This document shows, piece by piece, positions 35,701-46,400 of a DNA stretch of 64,000 bases. The notes below the pieces were generated by a model. The model had not been told where the DNA came from, did no database searches, and saw nothing but the letters and a program-made list of their open reading frames with translations. Source of the stretch: Gordionus sp. m RMFG-2023 (taxonomy: Eukaryota; Nematomorpha; Gordioida; Chordodea; Parachordodidae). Positions within the stretch are counted from its first letter, which is position 1; each line of letters opens with the position of its first letter. Where the stretch lies: contig NC_088779.1 of the NCBI RefSeq assembly GCF_954871325.1, positions 24,352,869-24,416,868 on the forward strand. Reading direction: 5' to 3'. The position numbers and the translations under genes are program-made.

Positions 35701-38700
35701 GTTTTACGATGGTGGTATCAGAGATGTTTAAAGGTTCAAATGATTTAGGAATTGAATGGTTAATGAATTTAGCCAATAAAATTGTCACAGAAGGAACTAT
35801 TCCCGAGGACTGGAGAAGAAGTATAATTATCCCAGTATAAAAGGGGAAAGGTGATCCTTTCGATTGCGGGTCTTACAGAGCTATTAAACTCTTGGAACAT
35901 GCAATGAAAGTATTTGAGAGGTTAGAGAAGCGGATAAGGGAACAAATTTAAATTGATGAAATACAGTTTGGTTTTACATCGGGAAAAGGCACGACAGATG
36001 CAATTTTTGTGGTGAGACAAATTCAGGAGAAGTATCTTGCGAAGGAAAAGAAACTCTATTATGCGTTTGTTGATTTGGAGAAAGCATTTGATAGGGTGCC
36101 ACGTGAGATTACTAGATGGGCCTTGAGAAAATCAGGTGTGGAGGAATGGTTGGTTATCGCAGTGATTGCAATGTATGTTGGAGCACAAACAGCAGTACGG
36201 ACGGATTATGGTGATAGTGACAGCTTTGAGGTGAAGGTAGAACTTCATCAAGGATCCGTGCTGAGTCCATTATTATTTATCTTAGTAATGGATGTGGTGG
36301 CTAAGAAATGCATAAAGGGCTTCCCTGGGAGCTATTATATGCAGATGACCTTGTATTAATGGCAAACAGTGAGGAAGAATTGAGGGATAAAATTAGTAAA
36401 TGGAAGATGACTATGGAAGCAAAGGGACTGAAAATGAATGCATCAAAGACAAAGGTGATGATTGGTGGGGAAAATATAAAGAAGGAGGAATCCGGTAAGT
36501 GGCCTTGTGGTATATGTAGGAAAGGAGTTGCTAGAAATTCTATCCAATGCACCAGATGCCAGAAATGGGTACAGAATAGATGTAGCGGGAAAAAGGAAGT
36601 TTGATGTTAGGAAGAATGACCTTTATTTGTAGAACATGCATGAAAGGGATACATAATAATGATAACCTAGAAAATAGTGGTCTGGATATTTGGGTTAACC
36701 CTAGAAAAAGTAGATAAGTTTTGTTATTTAGGTGATATGCTAAACGCAGATGGTAGTGTCTGCCGTTGTTGCAAGGATCAGAAAGCCTGGAAGAAGTTCA
36801 GAGAGATGTCGTATATTCTTACAAATAGAAAGTCTCTCTGAAGTTAAAGGGGAAAGTTTACTAAGCTGTGTGAGGAGTTGTTTAGTTTATGGCGGCGAAA
36901 CATGGGCAATGAAAGCGACTCACATAGCCAAATTAGAAAGAACAGAGATGAGGATGATTAGATGGATGTGTGGGGTGGTGTAGAATTGATTGGAATGGTA
37001 ATGCGACGAAATAGACTAAGATGGTTTGGGCATGTGGAACGTATGACAAAAGATGACTGGGTAAAGAGATGCACAATGGTGGAAGTAGAAGGATCAAGAC
37101 CTAGAGGAAGACCCAAGATGACGTGGACAAATGTGATAGAGGCGGATATGAGAAGCATGAATCTTACAAATATTGATGCTCAGGGCCGTCAAAAATGGAA
37201 AAGAAAAATCAGAGGGAAAACTGGCATACAGGTAAACCTGGAAGCCATAAAACGGAGAAGAAGAAGATACTTAAACAACTCTGCAAATTTGCCAGTTTTC
37301 GTAAATATGATTTTAAGCTAATAAAAATAAATGAGAAAATGCTAATAAATTTTTTGAATAAAGACTATATTGCATTTTAGAAAAAAAAGCATTTTTATAA
37401 AAAATAAAGTAAAAACCCCCTAATTATTTTTATTAAAATCTAATATAGCCAAAAGTCCTAATTTTTTCTATGATTTCATCAGTATTTGGTGTCAAGTTCT
37501 CATATATATATGTGTAGAAGACTACCCCATTCAATTTATTAACTTAAATATCCCTTTCTATATGCATTTTTTATTTTTCTTGTTTGTAAAGTGCTAATTT
37601 TAATATATTGAGAAATAACTTTTAAATTTGTTAAGATTTAAAAAATTTCGCCGATTCTAAAAAACCGATAAAATTAATATTGCCAAAACCTACAAGATTT
37701 TCCCAAAAGTTGGCGGAAGGTTTGGCCCTCTTTTATCGAAATCTCGCGGCTTTAATTGGCTAAATCGAGATTTTAAACAACACAAAAAAGGAGATAATAA
37801 AAAGATTTATTTTATAATCCTCTACCAATCCTACACGTGTCTTTATGCCAGTTGAGATATGTGAATTATTTAGGTCTACATTGAACTGAACAATCACGTA
37901 ATTAATAAAATTCCTGATCAACATTTGACTTATATCTTTAGGCTCCAAAATACTTTCTTCAAATTTTATGGTATTAGCTAAATCATTATAAGAGATTACA
38001 TGAAATAGTATTCTCATTATTTTCTATCTTTGCATAATTAAATTATTTGTGATGCATTGAAAAAAATTATTATGTTCAATAGGACGGTTTCTTCTGAAGA
38101 TAAATTTTTTAGACCATTTTCACATTTCAGTAAAAACATATCTTAATCTCAACCGGCTATTAACGGCGAAGGTTTTAAAAATATTTAAATAATTTACACT
38201 TCCCCTCACTTAGAGGGCTACTCGCCTGCTTGCTAGGATCTTGAATAAATTTATTTTTTGAAAGTTTAAAACTAAAACTAATAATATATTTTTTTAATTA
38301 ATTATATAAATTCCGAATTCTGTAACAAAAAAAATTAATTGAAATATAGCATGGATGAATGATTATTAGATGTAATATATTAATAATATTATTTAATTTA
38401 TTAATAAAATTTCCACGATTAATTATTCATTGTTTTAAAAGTATTAATATACTCACAAGTCGGCATCACAAAGTTGGGGCTTGGCCATCCTATGACCCTC
38501 TAAAACTTTATTTTTAGCCTCCACATTAGACATACCGGGATAGGGGCTATCTCCCAAAGTTACTATTTCGTAAAGAGTAATGCCAAAAGCCCAAACATCC
38601 GATTTTTCGGTGTATCTATTGAGGGTTATACATTCTACTGCCAGCCATTTAATGGGGAGATTTTTGATGCCCTGAAATAAAATCGCATTATAACTATCAA

Positions 38701-40041
38701 ATAAATAATAAATTATATAGTACGTATTTTTTCCTAACGTAGAGACCATCTCCACGTGCTAAGCCAAAATCGCAGACTTTTGGGACAAGATTGTCCCCCA
38801 ATAAGACGTTCCTAGCTGCCAAATCTCTGTGAATAATCTATAGATAAACATATCGATATTTTTAAAAGATATTATAATTCTTTCTTGATCATTCAGTTGC
38901 ATAATAATATAATTTTAGGTAAAACATATAATTTCAAGATTTATTTCGTTTTTTATGCCCATTAGTGTTAAGTTAACAGTGACAGGGTTGGTTCGCAAAA
39001 CCCTTGCCTGTTCATTCTTGTATGATTTCTTTAAACGAATTGGATAATTTACTATTCATAATTATATCAAATCGTATAAGAATATATAATTTACTATTTT
39101 CATAAAATTTTAAAAATAATAATTAAAATTTTCTGGATTTAATTATAAATCACCAAAATTGTAGTTTATTTCAATTATATTTTTAATATATGAAAAGCTT
39201 TAATTTTAATTTTGATTTTTGAAAGATCTAATTTACTTGGGGTTTGTTTAGCTTTATATTTTCCATCTGTACTCATGTAGGGTTATAATATCATTAGCAC
39301 TTTGATGTATTTTTTACAAAATTTTAAAATATTTGGTTCATAAAAATAAAATTACTATTATGTAATAGTATATTACTTCGTGTTTGGCTAAATGGGCCAT
39401 GCCATTAGCAATACCCATGGCAAAACCGTACATCTTTAATATTGAGCAGTCGGAGTCGAAGTTCTTAGCTTTAATTAAATAGGACTTTAAATCGCCATTC
39501 GTACAAAATTCGATGCAAATGTACAATTGACCTGATAGAATTTCACATTTTTTTAAGGTTATAATTTAGTAAATATCAGTGTTATAATTAAATAATTTAG
39601 ATGATTGCGAAAATAATCATTTCTGGAAAGTCCTTTTATAACTGTCATACTAAATTAAATTGGGGTAAACCTTCATGGATTGTTGCCCCGACCGTATTAA
39701 CGATGTTTTCGTGAGTCTCCAGCTTTGACATAATATTAAGTTCCTTCACGCTCTCTATAAAGCCGGATTGTTCGGCTAATGGATCTCCCCCAACTATTAT
39801 AATGTATAGGAAGTAAGTTATAAAATAGAATGATAAATTTTAAGATAAATAATTATTACCGCCTGCAGCTTTAAGGACTTTAACGGCCAATTCAAAATCG
39901 ATGTCTCCCCATTTGTAATGACCCTTTTTGACAAGGCCAAAGTGACCTTGTCCTAATATTTTATCCTCTAAGTGTAGTTTGTCCCAATCAAGCTTGAGAC
40001 TCGGCCATGGGATTTCCCAAGTCTCTGCTTTTAATTGTCCC
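32707..40041 (-). CDS. Receptor-type protein tyrosine kinase domain, seven exons seen, 5' end not found
   Basis: Phosphorylates tyrosines in signalling. Minus-strand exons: 40041-39860, 39793-39671, 39531-39377, 38837-38724 (or -38739), 38671-38457, 32971-32869, 32820-32707; phases agree. Motifs in order: [20 protein letters not shown] (glycine loop), [10 protein letters not shown] (catalytic Lys), [18 protein letters not shown] (helix C), [13 protein letters not shown] (hinge), [28 protein letters not shown] (Val replacing the Pro of APE), [38 protein letters not shown] basic tail of about 60 residues ends the protein. The DFG exon has two usable donors 15 nt apart; the longer form gives an activation loop with two tyrosines (LYVRKKY). 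The HRDLAARN and PIKW forms mark a tyrosine kinase, and the lobe most resembles receptor kinases. No transmembrane or ectodomain exon is visible before the BTB-Kelch gene begins 450 bp upstream, so the N-terminus is missing. Confidence 0.9.
33028..33064 (+). repeat. Candidate DNA transposon terminus with G run
   Basis: AGTGCATAGCCAGGAATTTG, CTTTGGAG then ten or more G. This layout (GTAGCCAGG, T-rich, G run) resembles terminal sequences of some DNA transposons in animals; compare the minus strand at 51279-51331. No second end was found. Confidence 0.35.
34350..37330 (+). mobile_element. Non-LTR retrotransposon (APE-type LINE), decayed, antisense in a kinase intron
   Basis: The endonuclease part shows [10 protein letters not shown] near 34410 (catalytic Glu) and [11 protein letters not shown] in 34670-34966, with an in-frame stop between them near 34660. 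Reverse transcriptase part 36009-36604: [34 protein letters not shown], then in another frame [17 protein letters not shown] (catalytic ADD). A PHD/zinc-like tail follows ([30 protein letters not shown]), and a C-terminal domain [31 protein letters not shown] at 36962-37321. Several frameshifts and stops make it inactive. The 5' end is ragged and the clade is not assigned. Compared with full-length relatives it seems 5'-truncated, though most of the coding length is there. A weaker related tail lies at 23590-24170. Confidence 0.88.
37640..37778. mobile_element. Foldback MITE family A, copy A7 (diverged)
   Basis: CGCCGATTCTAAAAAACCGA, AAGGTTTGGCCCTC and CGAAATCTCGCGGCTTTAAT follow the family order. 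Target sites are not clear. Confidence 0.45.
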
Positions 40042-40491
40042 CTAGATATTATTTTAAAAAAATTTAAGATAAAAAAACAGAATATATGAGTTTCCAGGAA
40101 AATGAGAAAATATGGTTAGGCTATGATTGATATATTTTTCGTGGACACGAGATATGCATAGTACCATTGATTAAAGTTAAAAAATTTTCTCAAATATAAT
40201 CCTTCATCCCCTCTCTTATGGATGGAAAATCTTATGCTTATAATCAGAAAACCGTTTGATATGTATTTCATGGACACGAAACATGCCTAGTTTTATTAAT
40301 TAAAGATTAAAAAATTTCCATATTACACATGATCGTTCTTATGGATGAAAAATCCTATGTTTAAAATAAAAAAAATTGTTAAAATAAAAAAAAGGGGGAA
40401 TAATAGCAGGTCAATAGAAGAGGCGTTTGAATCAAAATACCAGGAGTATATATGATGAAAGCTGACCACCATATTAGGTGATGCTAGTGGC
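40042..40491. repeat. Short interval between kinase and BTB-Kelch genes with a diverged tandem duplication
   Basis: Two copies of an approximately 125-bp unit at about 40127-40370. Shared blocks: TCGTGGACACGAGATATGCA / TCATGGACACGAAACATGCC, ATTAAAGTTAAAAAATTT / ATTAAAGATTAAAAAATTT, and CTTATGGATGGAAAATC / CTTATGGATGAAAAATC. A kinase 5' exon should be somewhere here if the gene is self-contained, but none is convincing. Confidence 0.55.
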
Positions 40492-43400
40492 CTATACCAG
40501 TAAGGACGATGCATTTATATGTATAAAAATAAACCTTTGGGAAGTGCATATAATGCTATCGATAATATATGGCGATTTGCAAAAGGTCTCTGTACCAAAG
40601 GAGCCCTCTTCAGTGTCCAGCTGTTCAATCGAATTGATCAATTTATCATTTAGTCCTAGCCCGTTTATCATATAGAGGTATTTCCCTGATTTTTTACAAT
40701 GGTGTAAATTTGTTCAAATTATTAATATATATTATTTTTAAATTTTACTTTGCGAGTAAGGGTAGATAGGTTCAAAATGGAACTTCTTTATTTAAAAACA
40801 GTACAAATGATTAAAGGGCAGTTATTTAGAACTTTTATAAGGTGATGAATATCAACTCATTTCTGACAACAAAGTTTTGACAATCTGAAATGAGATAAAC
40901 CATAGACATAATTTAGTACATAGACTGGTCATTAAAGCAATATTAAAGAAAAAAGAAAGGTGATTTCATTAGAAGCTGAAGAGAAAAGAAAGGTGATTTC
41001 ATTAGAAGCCTTTTTAGTTTGCCAATATGCATGTTTTTTGTAATCAAGAAAAGTTATTTATTATGGTATAATAATCATATATAATAGATTATAACTCCAT
41101 ATTATTGCAAACTAAGATGGTTTCAAGTGTGAATTTTTTTTATCTTTAGATCTTGTATCATGGATTTTTTTAAATATTGTAGAATTTTTTTTAATTATTT
41201 TATTTATTGTATCTATCAAAACAAATTGATACTCACTATTTAAATAAATATTCATGCATTATTTTTAAAAAACATATAATGTAAAAAAAAGAAAAAAAGC
41301 TTACCAATCGCCATAACCCCGAATTTATAACGAGGGATTGTTAATTTATTGCATTTAGCCCAGATATCGTATTCAACGTCGTAGCGATAAATGTCATCAG
41401 ATGGGATAAAATTCCATGGAGGAATACCAGTAGCTCCGCCAATCAAATACATAAAGCCATTAACTTCTATCAAATTGGCATGACATAATGGTTTCTTTAA
41501 GGGCTTAGCCTTTTTCCAACTAAATTTTCCAGAGAAAATTTTTTTTAAAACATGAGATACTAAGCATTTATATATACAGATATTAAAAATCTACAAAGCC
41601 CGGTCCACCCATAATCCCGGCTCGCGGGTCGGCCCGAGAAAATTTCTGAAAACGGGCAGGTTCGAAGTTAAACAAATTAATAAATAGTATATTATAAACA
41701 AAAAAAAAGGAACAAGTTATTTATAATATGATCCAATAACAAATATACACCATACAGATATCAAAACACAAGATTTATAAAACGGTTGTTACAGAAATAG
41801 ATAGCAATAGAGGTTTATAAAAACTCAAATGACATTGGGGGGGGGGGGGGGGTTAGATAACATATCATAAATGTGATGGCCAGAAAATTCATACAAAAAA
41901 ATTGGGCTGTGACGGACTTTTTTAATGAGCCTAGCTGGGCTTATTCTTTAAAAAAATTTTAACGGGTGAGCAACTTCTGCAAAAAATTCTTAACGAACAA
42001 TATATAAAATAGATGCATAAAAAAATTTTTAAAAATCTTTATCTGTTAGGAAATAGACAAAAGGTAGCATAAGCGAGATTGATTTGAGATAAGTTGATGG
42101 AATAAGATTTTAAAGAGTTGGCAAACCAAATAAGACGAGAGAACCGATTCAAGAAAAGAAATGATAGATTTTATAAACAATAATTAATTATACTCACATT
42201 TTTACAAAAGGATCAAAAACCTCCACCGAGTTTAAAATTTGTAGCGTGCCTTTGGCGGAATTGATGCCGCCAGCCACATAAATTTGTCTTTGATACTCAC
42301 CTGCCGCACAGCCGTATTTTTCTTCGTTCAAATTATTTATCGGTCTCCAACTATCTGTCACAATAGTGTAAGCCCATACCTCATCAGTAATTCTAAAAAA
42401 AATAATAATATATATACCATTTGTCCAATATTATTTCAAAAAAAAAATTATTTAAATTGTTTTTTAAAAAAAATTATTTAAATTGTTTTTTAAAAAAAAT
42501 CATTTAAATTGTTTTTTAAAAAAAATCACTTATGATCTAATTTTTTTCCTCCTATAACATAAACTTCACCATACATAGAACACACTGTGTGATCATATTT
42601 TGCTTCTGGCATAGGTCTAATCAGAGACCATCCACTGGTGTAAAACATTTTCCAACAAATATTAGTTGGTATTGAATCCTTCTCTTCTATCGAACTGATT
42701 CTGTTGGATCCTAATAACGTAGGTATTGTTATTAATTTAAATTTTTCCTTCAATTAGTGTTCTAGCGTAATAAATTCTAATCAATTTCTTCTTACTCAAA
42801 AATAATAGTATTTATTGCAATCACATTACCATATTTTTTTAGACTTTTATTTAAGAGTCAATATTTCTTTTCTATAAATGATTTTATGCCTTAATAAATG
42901 TTTATGAAAAAACGCTTAAGTTTTAGTTACCCATTAGGTATAATGTGGATAATTGGGTTTCTCTTATGAGTCCCTTGGGCAAAATGTCAATTAACGGTGC
43001 ATCAAAGTGCATTTCCGCTCTAGGAGGGAAATCGGCCAATGTTTGATCAGGATCTTGTTCAATCCTAAAATATTTTATTTATAAAAAAAAATTTTTTTAA
43101 ATATACTTGACAGTCGATTTTCTTCTGGAAGTAGGCGATTCCGATTTTTTGATATCTGCTACAAATATTTTTAAAAATTTAAAATTAATAATGAATTTAA
43201 CCGATTTTTAAATTAAAATTATGACCAATAATAATATTACGTCCAAACTTTTCTGCCAATCAATTATCAAAAATCCCAAGGCTTGCTTAATATTTTTGGC
43301 TAAAATATTGGGCAACGAGATTTTGGTATCCGTGACTGTATTTCACACAATTTTTATGTTAATTTTTAAATTACTCTTAATTTATATTAATTATGATAAG

Positions 43401-46400
43401 TTGTTTTTATTTAAATATAAATTTTTTAAAAAAATACACAAACGTTCTTGGCAAAATTGTCTAAAATTTACAGTATTATGAGTATGAGTATAGTTGGGTA
43501 TTGGCTAAATATCGGCAAATTCGGCTTAATCTATAGACGCTCGTAGAAAATCCAATTTATAATAGTTTCTTTTAAATTTAAGCTATTATATTTTTAAGAA
43601 AAACCCCAAAGCCAAAGTAATAATTATCGGCTAAAAAGTGGGCTTAAAAATTGGCTTAATCAGTTAAAGAATAATATTAATTTCCCAACTATAGTAATAA
43701 GTTCTCTATGCATTCCTCGGTAAATTATTTAATATTGAGAGAGACCGAATTAATTTTCGTTGATTTCCCCATATCCCGTTACGTCATATCGTAGGCCGAG
43801 AATTATAGTGTTCTATATCCACATTTTTGCAAAGTATTTCCGATCTTCAGTACTCTAAGTGTTGTTAAATGACCCGATTCAAGTCTTTTTAAAAAGGGTC
43901 GGATTAAGATTTTAGCCAAAATTAAGTTCAGAGATTTTGCTTATAGATGACTGAAATGTTTTGACCTCTATTTGCCCAAATCTCGATGCTTACATAGTAT
44001 TATTTTGGCTTAAATCTTAGTCGGATCGATTTAAATCGTTTAATGATCTCTTATTTAAAATGCAAGAATGATCTCTTGATATTTATTTTCTGCATACTAC
44101 AATGATTTTTTTTGTATTATTATTATCAAATCACTAAAAAGGTTAAAATTTATATTAAAATGGCTAAAAAGGCTTTGATTTATATAATTTTTTTGTTAAG
44201 TAGTTTATGGTATTCTATCTTTTATTAATTTTGCTTGTTTGTTACCTTTGGAATGAGGCCTTCTTTGGATTTCGTTTTCGGGTGTTGAAACATAGCTGAG
44301 CCTAAAACGTAAACAATTTTGTAATACTTATAAATAAATTTTTTTTTTATAGAGTTGCATGCTGAACAGAGTGAAGGATTTTAAAATTAGTTACTTATAT
44401 ATCCTTGTCTATGACTATATTAGTTACGAATTTAATGAACTAATTAATTCGGTTGTCCTCGCTTTTTAACGAAAAATTATCTGAACAAATTGTTTTATCG
44501 GATGAAATTTTATAAAATTACAAAATATTTTACAGTATATAATAAATATACACGATTATGCATAAAATTATTACGACTTATATATTTGAATATGTATTAT
44601 TAATAATTATACAATGTAAACATTATTTTTAGGTGAGAACCATGTTACTAATCTAATTTATCAAAAATAAATTTGCTGTAGTGGATTATAATGTTTTGCA
44701 ATTTAGTCATGTGATTTTACTTCTTCCCATATCTATAAGGTTTAATTTTCTTTTTGATATCCTTGTTTGTGGTTCATTAAAATTGGCTTGACAATGTTGA
44801 GGTATCATTCCCAATCAATACTTAGATAGTATCATTAAAAATATTGATAGGACTTAGGCCTCATTTGTAGTAAACGCATTATGTTTAAACCCTGCATTTA
44901 ACACAATCGAAATCGGAGCTGATTCTTTATATAAACTTTCCATATCCCTATTTATAAGCTTGATTTTGTAAATAACGCTGCATTAAATAACGGACCGCAA
45001 TTATTTTTCTAGTTCCAGTCAAAGATTGTATTTATATATGGGGTAAAAATAATGATGTCATTGGATAGGATATCATACTTTTGCACTAACATGGGGGTAA
45101 AATGGAAAACCATATGAGGTAAAAATGGCAAATATACAAACACTATAACACAAACGATTTATTTTAGGGGTAAAAATCTTTATAAATGTAAACATTAAGC
45201 AAAAAAAAAGGTTCATGCAATAAGGATATATATATTAAAAATTCAGTAATTGAGTCGGTTATTTGAAAATACAATTCGTCTATTTAAATTATTTTTAATT
45301 TATAATTAATTATATTACATACCATTAACAATACTTTATTCAATAATATTAAACTTGCTAAACAACAAAATTGATTAATTTAAAAAATTTATATTTTAAA
45401 CAAAAATTAAATTTAATAATTTGTCATTTTTTTCCTCCTGACATTATAACCCATGGTCACAAGGCTTACAGAATGACCCTAGCAAAGACATTGGGCCACC
45501 CATGGCGATAATAAATTCAGTTGCTTTAAGATAGGAAATCCAAATGAGGGCCCTAAAATCCGCTCCCACATTTGGACAGGCTTGGTTGAGCTAAAAGCTC
45601 TGGTGGCACATTTATTCTATAGATACTTACTGTTCAATAGTCACTAGTTCAATGCAAAGTTGCTCAATAAAAAATGAATGAATGGTAATATGTATACCAA
45701 TATTCATCCTTAAACTAAATCTGAGATATTTAACTATAGCAGGTTAAGATTATAGAAATTTGTTCCCCCCCCAATGAATAGTGACAGATTTTATATCGCT
45801 CAAATATCTCATTAACCTATATATAATGGTAATAGGTTTAATAGGTAAGGAGACCAGTGCTAGTCGTTGCAAGAGACCTAGCGGATTTTTATTTTTTAAA
45901 CCAGTATAATGTTTAGAAGTTTAGATTTAATTATGTAATAGTATTTTATAATATGTATATTTGGCGAATTATTTTATATCCGTCAAGCCATTTAAATTTT
46001 TTATGCTATAAAAAAATGTTTCTATGGCTTATAATAAATTGACCACCCTCTTTTAGTATTTAGGTAAATTCATAATCAGTTTAAATTGATTTTTTTAAAC
46101 GTTTGTGATAATAATGCCATAGGAACTATTAAAATAATGGATACATAGATTACAGGGATTAAAATACACATTTGTCAAATTTTAAGATTCATGGTTCTCA
46201 GGGGCAAAAGGTTATAGACGTTTCTCCTTCTCACGCCGCTTATCACCATTTTCCCTATATATATCTAGGATTAAATATTTATTATTTCATTTTTATTATT
46301 ATTTTTTTTTTAAATGGCAACACTATACCACTTCATCAATCCATTCGAAGATAAAAATTACAAAATTTGCTTTTTTTATCTATTAAATACAAAAGAAAAG

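Larger units (their letters stand above)
32972..38456 (-). other. 5.5-kb kinase intron carrying an antisense LINE
   Basis: Separates the exon ending QLCDADL from that starting YSIMQWCW. Contains the LINE at 34350-37330, a possible transposon end with a G run (33028-33064), a diverged foldback copy A7 (about 37640-37778) and TA microsatellites. No extra kinase exon seen. Confidence 0.75.

Noticed and set aside
40478-40675. Plus-strand open frame of 65 codons
   Set aside because: Antisense shadow of the last Kelch exon, whose minus-strand translation (KYLYMINGLGLNDK) fits a propeller blade and the splice phase.
40042-40685. Fusion of the last Kelch exon to the tyrosine kinase exon
   Set aside because: The only plausible donor in the Kelch exon (TTTG^GTACAG) gives the wrong phase and would introduce a stop; the alternative donor is non-consensus.
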